Part shown: positions 7,106 through 14,571 of the stretch, in pieces
How the letters are laid out: each line of letters begins with the position of its first letter
Position numbering within the stretch: the first letter of the stretch is position 1
Source of the DNA: an uncultured Campylobacter sp.
GTDB taxonomy: Bacteria > Campylobacterota > Campylobacteria > Campylobacterales > Campylobacteraceae
DNA: 31,701 nucleotides
Direction: 5' to 3'
NCBI RefSeq assembly: GCF_937997535.1
Contig: NZ_CALKTT010000001.1
Location: 1 to 31,701, forward strand
Translations under genes and position numbers: made by a program
The notes under the pieces: generated by a model
The model's database searches: none
Told to the model about the DNA's origin: nothing
What the model saw: the letters and a program-made list of their open reading frames with translations, nothing else

Positions 7106-7794
7106 AGTTCCTCCTTTTGAACTGGATTAAATTTTAATTTTTTAGCTTTAGCGATAAATTTTTTCAGCGCCAGCTCCTTGCGGACGCCGATTTTGTAGCT
7201 TATAAATTTTAGATAATTTAAAATTTCGCGCTCTTTTATGCCGCGCGAAAGGGCGTAGCTTTGCAGGATATATCTTGGAATTTTAATGCGCGAACGTAAA
7301 AATTTCGTCGCTAGGCGCGAGTAAGCCTTGTCGTTTTTCACGCAGCACAGCCGCCCAAAAACAAAGGGCAAGCCCGTGCGCTGCTGCCAAATTTCGCCCA
7401 GATCGTAGAATTTATCCCTGCCCTGCGAAAGCAGCGCCTTTAGAGCATTATCGCCGATTAGCACCTCGCCGCTAAGATCCAGCACGCGAGCTAGCATATT
7501 TGAGCTCATCGACGCGGGATCGAGCCTGGGCGCCGAGTTTTTGCGCACGAGCACGCTTAGCACTTCGCCCTTTGCGACGATTCCCAAAGGCAGTTTGCGG
7601 TATTTTGCGCGGCGACTTTCGATGCTGGAGATTACCGCAGCATCTATGCGCCTATAATAAAGATCGGCGCAGAGTTTGCTCGGTACCCCTTTTTTAAATT
7701 CTATCGATTTTTTAACATAAGACGGCAGCGGAAGTGATTTTAAAAATACGTGAAAAGGGAGCAAATTTAGATAATCGATTTTGCCTAATAACAT
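7102..7794 (-). CDS. mqnA: chorismate dehydratase of the futalosine menaquinone pathway
   Basis: MqnA (230 residues) converts chorismate to 3-enolpyruvyl-benzoate, the first step of the futalosine route to menaquinone, used by Campylobacter and Helicobacter instead of the classical Men pathway. The fold is that of a two-lobed periplasmic binding protein but without a signal peptide, so it is cytosolic. Family signs are the start 'GKIDYLNLLPFHVFL', the 'KKGVPSKLCADLYYRRIDAA' type segment (split here as KGVPSKLC), 'SSIESRR', and 'IGDNALKALL' near residue 115, and the C-terminal helical stretch. GGAG lies before ATG 7794. It overlaps gdhA by 4 nt downstream and is separated from the lipoprotein gene upstream by a terminator hairpin, so mqnA-gdhA should form their own unit. 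MqnD-like relatives share the fold; the start motif favours MqnA. Confidence 0.85.
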   Translation of the reverse strand: MLLGKIDYLNLLPFHVFLKSLPLPSYVKKSIEFKKGVPSKLCADLYYRRIDAAVISSIESRRAKYRKLPLGIVAKGEVLSVLVRKNSAPRLDPASMSSNMLARVLDLSGEVLIGDNALKALLSQGRDKFYDLGEIWQQRTGLPFVFGRLCCVKNDKAYSRLATKFLRSRIKIPRYILQSYALSRGIKEREILNYLKFISYKIGVRKELALKKFIAKAKKLKFNPVQKEEL

Positions 7795-7823
7795 AACTTT
7801 CTCCGAATTTAGCGCAGAAAAGA

Positions 7824-7856
7824 GGTTAAATTCCGACGCTAAATCGGAATTTAACC
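7824..7856 (-). terminator. terminator between the lipoprotein gene and mqnA
   Basis: GGTTAAATTCCGA (7824-7836) and TCGGAATTTAACC (7844-7856) make a perfect 13-bp stem with a 7-nt loop. On the minus strand it is followed by TCTTTT. It lies 15 nt after the lipoprotein stop and ends 29 nt before the mqnA ATG, so it should end the gltX-to-lipoprotein transcript. Confidence 0.7.
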
Positions 7857-7870
7857 AAAAATTTCAGGAT

Positions 7871-8242
7871 TTATTTGACCTCGGTGATCGGGATGGATTT
7901 GTATTTGCTAAACTCCACTATGCCCTCGCCTTTTTTGAAGTGGATGCTCACTCCGTCCTTGTTCTCCATATAGATGCCGTCTGCGGCACGGTCGCGCTTG
8001 AGGTCGTAGCTTTTGCCGCTATCGTCCTTTAACACGGCGGTATTGAAATCGTCGTTTGAGCTAAGCGAAAGTTTTTTGCCCTTGTCGTCCACGAAATAGA
8101 AGGTCTTTGCATTCTCTTGAGTTATGGTTTTTTCGCTCTGTGCTTGCTTATTCATAGCGCTATCCGGGGATTGGCGGAGCTGGTTTGAGCCGCATCCTAG
8201 CAAAACTAATGCCAAAGCGGCGCACGATAGAACTTTAAACAT
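7871..8242 (-). CDS. lipoprotein, MliC-like (C-type lysozyme inhibitor fold)
   Basis: The 123-residue precursor has a lipoprotein signal 'MFKVLSCAALALVLLGCG' with lipobox LLGC and lipidated Cys17. The mature part has the pattern of MliC/PliC beta-barrels: 'FYFVDDKGKKLSLSSNDDF', 'AVLKDDSGKSYDLKRDRAADG', then 'GVSIHFKKGEGIVEF'. MliC proteins sit in the outer membrane and block host C-type lysozyme; the family's usual disulfide cysteines are absent here, so inhibition is not assured. The start overlaps the pncB stop by 8 nt with AAAGGAG inside the pncB end, so the two are co-translated. A terminator hairpin follows directly. Lipoprotein status is firm; the MliC assignment is a pattern judgement. 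Confidence 0.7.
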   Translation of the reverse strand: MFKVLSCAALALVLLGCGSNQLRQSPDSAMNKQAQSEKTITQENAKTFYFVDDKGKKLSLSSNDDFNTAVLKDDSGKSYDLKRDRAADGIYMENKDGVSIHFKKGEGIVEFSKYKSIPITEVK

Positions 8243-9683
8243 ATTTCTCCTTTAAATTTAGGTTACACTCGTTGATGAGTGATTTTCGAATATCCCAAAG
8301 CTTTTGAGAGAGATCCACTTTGTAGTTCTGCGGATGGACGTTGCGAAGGTGCTCAAGCCAAAATTTACTCTTCTGCTCCTTGCTAAAACGCGCGATCTCG
8401 CTTACCGTGCGGCGCGTACCTACGAATTTGCCCTCCTTGAAAACGGGGCGTAAGAGCTTATGCGCGTTGAAATTCGTTAAAATTTTACGCTTGTAGGTGT
8501 AAAGCGGATGAAAAATTTCAAGCGGCGCGCTCTCGTCTATGCTCTCTCCATCAAGCGCGATCAGATCGGCAAGCGCCATACCGTTATCTTTGTCGTAAAG
8601 CCTAAAGACCTGCTTATAGCCGGGGTTGTTGATCTTGCGCGGATCGTTTGAAATTTTGATCTTAGCTATGATCTCGCCATCTTTTTCGATACCGCTTAGC
8701 TTATACACACCGCCTAGACTCGAACTATCTCCGCCCGTAATAAGCCTCGTACCGATCCCCCAGCTATCGATTTTAGCCTCAAAAAGTTTGAGCTGATCGA
8801 TCGCATATTCGTCCAGATCATTTGACGCAGTGATCTTTGCGTTCTCAAAGCCCGCCGCATCGAGCATCTTACGCGCCTGTTTGGTTAGATACTCCAGATC
8901 GCCCGAATCTATGCGAATCCCAAGCGGCTTATGACCGCTTGCGCGCAGCTCCTCAAAAACCTTGATCGCATTTGGCACGCCGCTTGCGAGAGTATCGTAG
9001 GTATCGACGAGCAGAAGCGCGCTGTTTGGATAAATTTTAGCGTAGGCGCGAAACGCCTCCAGCTCGCTATCAAAGCTCTGAATCCAAGAGTGCGAGTGGG
9101 TGCCGATCGCGGGGACGCCGAATTTCTTTGCGGCGAGCACGTTTGACGTGGCACTGCAGCCGCCTATAATCGCAGCTTTTGCGCCGTAGATGCCCGCACT
9201 TCGTCCCTGAGCGCGGCGCAAGCCAAACTCCATCACCGAATCACCTTTGGCGCTAAAGTTTATACGCGAGCTTTTCGTAGCGATGAGAGTTTGAAAATTT
9301 ATAGTATTTAGGATCGCTGTCTCGATGAGCTGCGCCTCCATGATATTTGCCTTGACGCGAATTAGCGGCTCGTGCGGAAATACAATCTGCCCCTCATCCA
9401 TGGCGTAAATTTCGCCACTAAATTTAAAGCCTCTTAGAAATTCCAAAAATTCCGGCTTAAAGAAATTTAAACTTTTTAGATACGCGATGTCGTCCTCGCT
9501 AAATTTTAATTTTTCGATATAATCCACGACCTCGTTTAAGCCGCAAAATATCGCGTAGCCGCCGCCGCTTGGGTTTTTGCGGTAAAAAACGTCAAAAACC
9601 GCCGTCTGATCGGGCTTTGTAAAAAAATAGCCCTGCATCATACTAAGCTGATAAAAATCGGTAAGTAAAGCCAAATCTTTCAT
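8235..9683 (-). CDS. pncB: nicotinate phosphoribosyltransferase
   Basis: The 482-residue enzyme (EC 6.3.4.21) joins nicotinate and PRPP, with ATP, to nicotinate mononucleotide in NAD salvage. Family motifs are the start 'LLTDFYQLSMMQGYF', 'EFGLRRAQGRSAGIYGAKA' (about residue 150), the catalytic-histidine loop 'GTHSHSWIQSF' (about 195), 'VDTYDTLASGVPNAIKV' and 'IRIDSGDL' with the phosphate-binding 'TASNDLDEY' and 'WGIGTRLITGGD' beyond. It is of the longer Gram-positive/archaeal-like class, and cytosolic. ATG 9683 follows AGAGGTG. It lies 44 nt after the malic enzyme gene and overlaps the lipoprotein gene by 8 nt, so it is probably part of the gltX-maeB-pncB unit. Confidence 0.93.
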   Translation of the reverse strand: MKDLALLTDFYQLSMMQGYFFTKPDQTAVFDVFYRKNPSGGGYAIFCGLNEVVDYIEKLKFSEDDIAYLKSLNFFKPEFLEFLRGFKFSGEIYAMDEGQIVFPHEPLIRVKANIMEAQLIETAILNTINFQTLIATKSSRINFSAKGDSVMEFGLRRAQGRSAGIYGAKAAIIGGCSATSNVLAAKKFGVPAIGTHSHSWIQSFDSELEAFRAYAKIYPNSALLLVDTYDTLASGVPNAIKVFEELRASGHKPLGIRIDSGDLEYLTKQARKMLDAAGFENAKITASNDLDEYAIDQLKLFEAKIDSWGIGTRLITGGDSSSLGGVYKLSGIEKDGEIIAKIKISNDPRKINNPGYKQVFRLYDKDNGMALADLIALDGESIDESAPLEIFHPLYTYKRKILTNFNAHKLLRPVFKEGKFVGTRRTVSEIARFSKEQKSKFWLEHLRNVHPQNYKVDLSQKLWDIRKSLINECNLNLKEKYV

Positions 9684-9727
9684 TTACACCTCTTAAATTT
9701 AATCTCGCCTCGCTCAGGAGCAAGGAA

Positions 9728-10984
9728 TCATAGCTTTTTGGCTTCTAGGCTCTTTTTATAAGCCGCAGCGTCGAAATCTTTGACGCGAGCGACGCCGTCA
9801 TCCACCGCAGCTTTTGCAACCGCCGTCGAGATCACGGCAAATACGCGCGGATCGAAAGGATTTGGGATCACGTAGTCTTTGCCGAATTTTAAGCTATCTT
9901 TGCCCAGCATCTTGCGGATTTCTGCAGGAACCTCTTCGCGAGCAAGATCCGCCATCGCGCGAGCGGCAGCAATTTTCATATTTTCGGTGATCTTTTTGGC
10001 TCTTACGTCAAGCGCGCCGCGGAAGATATACGGAAAGCCCAAAACGTTATTGATCTGATTTGCAAAGTCGCTTCTGCCGGTGCCTACGATCGCGTCGTTT
10101 CTTACTTCCTCGACCTCGCTTGGATAAATTTCCGGTACCGGATTTGCAAGCGCAAAAATGATTGGATGCGGCGCCATAGTCTTTACCATCTCTTTGGTTA
10201 AAACGCCCGGCTTGCTAAGACCCAAAAACATATCGGCTCCGTTAATCGCATCAGCCAGCGTGCGATCTGCGGTATCTAGGGCAAATTCTTTCTTTTGCTT
10301 GGTAAGATCGGTGCGACCCTTGTGGATCACCCCTTTGGAGTCAAGCATTATGATATGTTTAGCGCCTAAATTTTGATACATCTTCGCACACGCGATGCCA
10401 GCAGCGCCAGAGCCGCTGACTACGATCTTCATATCCTTGATCTTTTTGCCGCTGATAAGGGCTGCATTGATTAGCCCTGCGCCCGTAATCATAGCGGTGC
10501 CATGTTGATCGTCGTGCATGACGGGGATATCGACGGCTTTTTGCAGCTCGCGCTCGATCTCAAAGCACTCGGGAGCTTTGATATCCTCTAAATTTATACC
10601 GCCGAACGTAGGCGCAAGCGCTTTGCAAATTTCAATTATCTTTTTAGGATCTTTTTCGTCGATCTCGATGTCAAACGCATCGACGCCGCCGAATTTTTTG
10701 AACAAAACCGCCTTGCCTTCCATTACGGGCTTTCCGGCGATTGCGCCGATATCTCCGAGGCCTAAAACCGCCGTGCCGTTAGTGATGACGGCTACGAGAT
10801 TGGCTTTATTCGTGTATTTAAACGCGGCTTCGTGATCACCTTCGATCACCTTGCAAGGCTCCGCGACGCCCGGCGTGTATGCAAGCGCCAAATCCTCCGC
10901 CGTAGCGCACGGGGTTTTTACATTCGTTCCGATTTTGCCGCCTATGTGGTACTTCAAAGCCGCTTCAACGTTTACTTTGGCCAT
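9728..10984 (-). CDS. maeB: malic enzyme, short form (NAD(P)-dependent malate dehydrogenase, decarboxylating)
   Basis: The 418-residue product is the short malic enzyme without the C-terminal phosphotransacetylase-like domain of E. coli MaeB. It converts malate to pyruvate and CO2 while reducing NAD(P). Visible motifs: 'LALAYTPGVAEPCKVI' near residue 32, 'TNGTAVLGLGDIGAIAGKPV' near 70, 'VDAFDIEIDEKDP' , the metal- and substrate-binding 'PVMHDDQHGTAMITGAGL' near 155 and the Rossmann turn 'VSGSGAAGIACAKMY' near 190. ATG 10984 begins 1 nt after the gltX stop, with its ribosome site AAAAAAGGA inside the gltX end. The gene pair gltX-malic enzyme is also adjacent in C. jejuni (from memory, Cj1287c-Cj1288c). 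The cofactor choice cannot be read with certainty. Confidence 0.93.
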   Translation of the reverse strand: MAKVNVEAALKYHIGGKIGTNVKTPCATAEDLALAYTPGVAEPCKVIEGDHEAAFKYTNKANLVAVITNGTAVLGLGDIGAIAGKPVMEGKAVLFKKFGGVDAFDIEIDEKDPKKIIEICKALAPTFGGINLEDIKAPECFEIERELQKAVDIPVMHDDQHGTAMITGAGLINAALISGKKIKDMKIVVSGSGAAGIACAKMYQNLGAKHIIMLDSKGVIHKGRTDLTKQKKEFALDTADRTLADAINGADMFLGLSKPGVLTKEMVKTMAPHPIIFALANPVPEIYPSEVEEVRNDAIVGTGRSDFANQINNVLGFPYIFRGALDVRAKKITENMKIAAARAMADLAREEVPAEIRKMLGKDSLKFGKDYVIPNPFDPRVFAVISTAVAKAAVDDGVARVKDFDAAAYKKSLEAKKL

Positions 10985-10985
10985 T

Positions 10986-12365
10986 TTATAATCCTTTTTT
11001 GATTAAATTTGAAATTCTCGTTTTAACTTCGTCGCTTCCTAAAATTTCACAAATTTCAAAAATCGACGGACTTACGCTTCCCCCCGTGATCGCGACGCGC
11101 AGCGGCTGGGCAAGATCCTTTAGCTTGGCGCCGTTTGCGTCCAAAAATTTCATCGTCTCCTCCTCGCACTCCTTTGCGTTTAAATTTGCGCTTAGAGTAT
11201 CCGCAAATTTTGCGAGTAAGCTTAGCGAACTTTCGGTTACAAATTTCTTATACGCCTTCTCGTCGTAGCAGCTCGGGCGGGCTAGAAGGACCTTAATGCC
11301 CTCAGCCATCTCCACTAGCGTCTTTGCGCGCTGTTTGTACTGCTGCGCGATGAGATGTTTTTTTGCATGCGAGCGGATATCGACGCCGAATTCTACAAGC
11401 TGCGCGGCAAGCTCATCGTCGCTTGAGCTTTTAATATAATGCGCATTTAGCCACTCGAGCTTGGTTTGATTGAAGGTGCTAGCGCTCTTGCTGATATGGT
11501 TAGGATCAAAGTATCGCTTCATCTCCTCCATGCTAAAAATTTCATCATCCCCGTGGCTCCAGCCCAGGCGCACTAAAAAATTTAGCAGAGCTTGCGGCAG
11601 ATAGCCCATGCGCTTGTACTCCATCACGTCGGTAGCACCGTGGCGTTTGCTCAGCTTGCTGCCGTCGGTGCCGTTGATCATCGCAACATGGTAAAATTTA
11701 GGGATTTTAAAGCCTAGCGCATTATACAGCACGATCTGCTTCGGGGTGTTGCTTAGATGATCGTCGCCGCGGATCACGTCCGTGACGCCCATCAGCGCGT
11801 CGTCGATCACGACCGTAAAGTTATACGTGGGCGTGCCGTCGGAGCGCGCGATGATGAAATCGTCCAGAATATCGGCAGCGTTAAATTTTATCTCGCCCTT
11901 GATGCCGTCGTTAAATTCTATCGTGCCGCTAAGCGGGGATTTGATGCGGATTACGGGCTCGATCCCAGCAGGCGGCGTGCCGGTAAAGTCGCGATAGCGA
12001 TTATCGTAGCGCGGGCGCTCTTTGCGAGCTTCCTGCTGCGCTCGCAGCTCGTCAAGCTCGTCCTTGCTCATATAGCACTTGTACGCCTTACCCTCATCTA
12101 GCAACTTTTGGACGTATTGTTTGTAAAGATCAAAGCGCGAGCTTTGATACACGATCTGCCCATCATAGTCCAGATTGCACCACTTAAAGGCTTCCTCGAT
12201 CGCCTTAGCAGCCTCCTGCGAATTGCGCTTCAGATCGGTATCCTCGATGCGCAGCAGGAATTTGCCGCCGTTTGCCCTAGCGTAAAGATAACTAAAAAGT
12301 GCCGTTCTAAGTCCGCCGATATGTAAATATCCCGTAGGACTCGGCGCAAAACGAGTTACTATCAT
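10986..12365 (-). CDS. gltX: glutamyl-tRNA synthetase (second Campylobacter paralogue, gltX2 position)
   Basis: The 459-residue class I synthetase charges tRNA with glutamate. The ATG at 12365 is preferred over an upstream TTG: the protein then starts 'MIVTRFAPSPTGYLHIGG' and AAAGGA lies just before it. The HIGH motif appears as 'YLHIGGLRTALF' and the KMSKS motif as 'DGSKLSKRHGATD'. 'RIEDTDLKRN' and 'VIRGDDHLSNTPKQIVLYNA' are also typical. Campylobacters carry two GltX proteins and form Gln-tRNA through the amidotransferase GatCAB; gene order beside malic enzyme and the SurA-like chaperone matches gltX2. Whether this copy prefers tRNA-Glu or tRNA-Gln cannot be told from sequence alone. A run of six C at 11080-11085 does not disturb the frame. 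Confidence 0.95.
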   Translation of the reverse strand: MIVTRFAPSPTGYLHIGGLRTALFSYLYARANGGKFLLRIEDTDLKRNSQEAAKAIEEAFKWCNLDYDGQIVYQSSRFDLYKQYVQKLLDEGKAYKCYMSKDELDELRAQQEARKERPRYDNRYRDFTGTPPAGIEPVIRIKSPLSGTIEFNDGIKGEIKFNAADILDDFIIARSDGTPTYNFTVVIDDALMGVTDVIRGDDHLSNTPKQIVLYNALGFKIPKFYHVAMINGTDGSKLSKRHGATDVMEYKRMGYLPQALLNFLVRLGWSHGDDEIFSMEEMKRYFDPNHISKSASTFNQTKLEWLNAHYIKSSSDDELAAQLVEFGVDIRSHAKKHLIAQQYKQRAKTLVEMAEGIKVLLARPSCYDEKAYKKFVTESSLSLLAKFADTLSANLNAKECEEETMKFLDANGAKLKDLAQPLRVAITGGSVSPSIFEICEILGSDEVKTRISNLIKKGL

Positions 12366-12394
12366 AAAATTCCTTTGCAAAAATTACCATTTAA

Positions 12395-12403
12395 TGTTAT
12401 AAT
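12395..12403 (+). promoter_or_regulatory. extended -10 promoter of the SurA-like gene
   Basis: TGTTATAAT fits TGnTATAAT exactly. Initiation near 12410 gives a leader of about 40 nt ending in AAAGG (12440-12444) before ATG 12450. Confidence 0.65.
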
Positions 12404-12415
12404 CGCGATCTTGTA

Positions 12416-12421
12416 ATTATA
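12416..12421 (-). promoter_or_regulatory. -10 element of the gltX promoter
   Basis: Read on the minus strand this is TATAAT. Transcription would start near 12409, leaving a leader of about 45 nt before ATG 12365. It interleaves with the divergent promoter at 12395-12403. Confidence 0.5.
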
Positions 12422-12449
12422 AAGCAAAAAGACTAAATAAAGGTTAAAA

Positions 12450-13340
12450 ATGATAAAGAAACTGCTTTTTTCCGCAATGATCTGTGCTGTTTGTGCAAAT
12501 GCCGAAGTAGTAAACGGCGTCATCGCCGTGGTAGATAATGAGCCGATCACAGGCTACGAACTAGCCAAAGTTCAAAAACTAACGGGCACTTCGCCGCAAG
12601 CCGCGATGGAAATTTTAATCGGGCAAAAGCTTCAACAATCCGAGATTAAACGCCGCGGCATCGCGGTAAATGACGCGGAGATCGACGCGAGGCTCAAAGC
12701 GATCGCTGATCAAAATAAGCTTAGCTTAGACCAACTCAAAACCGCTGTGCAAAAGCAAGGTATAAACTACGATGACTTTAAAGCAAATATCCGCCGCACA
12801 CTGCTTGAAGAAAAGCTCTATGGCTCAATATTCGCAGACGTACAGCACCGCACGACCCCTGAAAATGTCAAAAAATTCTATAGCCAAAATAGTTCATTAT
12901 TCACGACTTTCGACAGCATCACGCTCACCCGCTATATCGCAAAATCACAAGCTCCGCTCGATAAGATCCGCGCAAATCCGAAGCTCCGCCCAAGCGACGT
13001 GTATGTGATGAAGGGTACCCTCAAGGCCAATCAAATGGATGAGGGGCTAAAATACATCGTCACAAACGTCGAGCAGGGTAAATTTTCGCCGATCATCCCT
13101 ACGCGCAACGGCTACGAAATGTTTTACGTAAACGACAAAAAAGGACTTCGTACGCTTGATTTTGATAGCGTGCAAGACAAGGCGATCGAAGGCTACGTAA
13201 CCTCCGAGCGTAAAAAAGCAGTCGCCGAGTTTAATGACAGACTCCGCTCAAACGCTAATATCCGCATTATCGAGCGCCCGCAGGCAAAATCGCAAGACGC
13301 AAAAACCGCTCCAAAAGTTAAAGTGCAAAAAAGGCAGTAA
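12450..13340 (+). CDS. SurA-like periplasmic chaperone / peptidyl-prolyl isomerase (Cj1289-type)
   Basis: The 296-residue protein has a signal peptide ('MIKKLLFSAMICAVCANA') and then 'EVVNGVIAVVDNEPITGYEL', the hallmark start of SurA/PEB4-type chaperones. A helical SurA_N-like chaperone domain spans roughly residues 20-145; a parvulin-like region (about 145-250) is degenerate: it keeps 'YVTNVEQGKFSPIIPTRNGY'-like ending elements but lacks several usual active-site residues, so the enzyme activity may be weak or lost. The C-terminal helix and a basic tail rich in Lys/Gln follow. The family escorts outer-membrane proteins through the periplasm. C. jejuni has this gene next to gltX2 in the same divergent arrangement (Cj1289). 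It has its own promoter and a likely terminator downstream. Confidence 0.88.
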   Translation: MIKKLLFSAMICAVCANAEVVNGVIAVVDNEPITGYELAKVQKLTGTSPQAAMEILIGQKLQQSEIKRRGIAVNDAEIDARLKAIADQNKLSLDQLKTAVQKQGINYDDFKANIRRTLLEEKLYGSIFADVQHRTTPENVKKFYSQNSSLFTTFDSITLTRYIAKSQAPLDKIRANPKLRPSDVYVMKGTLKANQMDEGLKYIVTNVEQGKFSPIIPTRNGYEMFYVNDKKGLRTLDFDSVQDKAIEGYVTSERKKAVAEFNDRLRSNANIRIIERPQAKSQDAKTAPKVKVQKRQ

Positions 13341-13345
13341 ATTTT

Positions 13346-13381
13346 AAAATCCGATGCCGTGTTAAATTTAATCGGAATTTT
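13346..13381 (+). terminator. probable terminator of the SurA-like gene
   Basis: AAAATCCGAT (13346-13355) pairs with ATCGGAATTTT (13371-13381) apart from one bulged A, across a 15-nt loop. It starts 5 nt after the stop and its right arm ends in TTTT. Confidence 0.45.
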
Positions 13382-13531
13382 AAGATATGCTATCGCGAGA
13401 AAATATAAATTAGCAGCCTTAATGGCATTCAGTTTTAATAAGAATTCTAAAAACGTGAAATTTAGTTCAAATTTTAAAGGTGCCTAGCGATAATAATCAG
13501 TGGTTTTACCGAGTTTGTAAGTAAATGACGG

Positions 13532-13537
13532 TATAAT
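13532..13537 (+). promoter_or_regulatory. orphan -10-like element
   Basis: TATAAT in A/T-rich intergenic sequence, preceded by GACGG. No open frame of note follows for about 250 nt, so it could start a long leader for the gene at 13795, a small RNA, or be chance. Confidence 0.25.
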
Positions 13538-13740
13538 TTGTTGAGATTTTAAAACTTTTAGAAAAATCTTTAATTACCAAGATTTATATAAATTTCTATA
13601 TCCGATATCTACTTCAATACCGGCTTACGAATTAACTACCAATCTAAGCATTAAAACTCTCATTTACTCTATGCTTTGATATAAAAATTATTGGCAAACG
13701 CAATAAAAATTTAAAATTAATATTTCTAAATTTAAGCATT

Positions 13741-13769
13741 TTGTAAAAAAAAGGGGGGGGTATCATAAT
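13741..13769 (+). promoter_or_regulatory. candidate spacing-controlled promoter of the islet
   Basis: TTGTAA (13741-13746) could be a -35 and TATCAT (13761-13766) or CATAAT (13764-13769) a -10. The A/G tract fills almost all of the spacer: 14 nt for the first pair at the present tract length, so gaining three G would give 17. Campylobacter sigma-70 promoters often lack a real -35, so this is a hypothesis. Confidence 0.45.
13745..13760 (+). repeat. homopolymer tract A8G8
   Basis: Eight A (13745-13752) followed by eight G (13753-13760). It is the longest G-run I found in the window and lies between a possible -35 and the -10 of the downstream gene. G-runs of this length are the classic slippage sites of Campylobacter. 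Confidence 0.95.
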
Positions 13770-13794
13770 TTAAATTTTAAATAAGGAGATCACT

Positions 13795-14094
13795 TTGAAA
13801 CTAATCATCAAAGAAAGAGCGGATAAATCTGAAGTTATGAACATCGTCACCCAATATTCTGAGGGAATAAAACTAAGAATTACGAAGATGGAGAATTCAC
13901 AATATCCGCAAAATTCAGTAGATATCTATATGGGAGATAAGCAATTAACGTCGTTTTGTTGTAACAATGAAGATACAAATAAACTAAAAACCGCATTTGA
14001 AAAATTCTCCAATGCTTTAGAAATATGCGTTGAGCTTAACGAGCAAAGAGGTAAAACTTTAGCGAGCTTGCGCGAATTTTCTGCTGATAAATAA
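13795..14094 (+). CDS. small cytosolic hypothetical protein
   Basis: The start is TTG 13795, supported by AAGGAG (13783-13788) 6 nt upstream; the first ATG in frame is 14 codons later and lacks a ribosome site. The 99-residue product has no signal peptide or membrane helix, an even mix of Lys and Glu, a beta-type first half ('IKLRITKMENSQYPQNSVD', 'IYMGDKQLTSFCC') and a helical second half ('TNKLKTAFEKFSNALEICV'). I do not recognise it. It is 17 nt upstream of the first secreted four-cysteine gene, so the three genes of the islet are probably transcribed together, from the promoter containing the A8G8 tract. A TTG start would also lower its translation. Confidence 0.6.
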   Translation: MKLIIKERADKSEVMNIVTQYSEGIKLRITKMENSQYPQNSVDIYMGDKQLTSFCCNNEDTNKLKTAFEKFSNALEICVELNEQRGKTLASLREFSADK

Positions 14095-14111
14095 TTTTAA
14101 GGTTTTACGCT

Positions 14112-14504
14112 ATGCGCAAAATAATATTTTCTCTTATATTGACGATCGGCGCTTCGTTCGCTTATGATGCATGCGATAATAAAGAGGTACAAAAATTTAT
14201 AGTAGACAATAACTCGTTCTTACAAGAACGAAAAGCATATATTGCTTTTTTCTGCAAAAATAGTACAATGATGACCGGTACCGATTTGAAAAGATCTAAA
14301 AAAATATCTAAAAAAGAAGCTGCGTATTTAAAAGTAGAAGGAAAACTCGATAAAATCGCAGCCGATTCAATCTGTCCTGGCTTGGACGCTTTTCAGGATT
14401 TAGGTTTAAACCGAAAAGCAAATTTTATATACTTTTTTGGCAACAACGAGCCTTTTTATATAGTTACGGTAGATGATAATTTTTGCAAAAAATATGATTA
14501 TTGA
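14112..14504 (+). CDS. secreted four-cysteine protein, paralogue 1
   Basis: The 130-residue precursor starts with a signal peptide, 'MRKIIFSLILTIGASFA', and a short mature protein of about 113 residues follows. It has exactly four cysteines, at positions 21, 48, 88 and 125, placed as in the next gene, so two disulfide bonds in the periplasm or outside the cell are likely. The end, 'EPFYIVTVDDNFCKKYDY', ends in an aromatic tail. It is basic and Lys-rich. No lipobox is present. I do not know the family. AAGG with the sequence AATTTTAAGGTTTTACGCT before ATG 14112 is a modest ribosome site. Role unknown; secretion and a disulfide-stabilised small fold are compatible with an inhibitor, a toxin-related factor or a surface-associated factor. 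Confidence 0.65.
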   Translation: MRKIIFSLILTIGASFAYDACDNKEVQKFIVDNNSFLQERKAYIAFFCKNSTMMTGTDLKRSKKISKKEAAYLKVEGKLDKIAADSICPGLDAFQDLGLNRKANFIYFFGNNEPFYIVTVDDNFCKKYDY

Positions 14505-14571
14505 ATTATCTAAAAATTTATTTAGTAACCATAGCGTGGAAAATATATGCAAATAACAGAAGGGTCAAAAA

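Larger units (their letters stand above)
13341..13794. other. A/T-rich gene-free stretch upstream of the secreted-protein islet
   Basis: About 450 nt with no believable gene. It holds the probable terminator of the chaperone gene at its left end, an isolated TATAAT at 13532-13537 that serves no visible gene, and at its right end the A8G8 tract with the promoter of the next gene. Base composition changes sharply here from the neighbouring core genes to strongly A/T-rich. Confidence 0.6.

Noticed and set aside
8973..8987. TGGCAC-N5-TTGC match to a sigma-54 promoter, plus strand
   Set aside because: It lies inside pncB in antisense orientation with no plus-strand gene downstream; the bases code for conserved pncB residues.
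11080..11085. Run of six C in gltX
   Set aside because: The reading frame through it is intact and the gene is essential in kind, so phase switching is unlikely; six bases is short.
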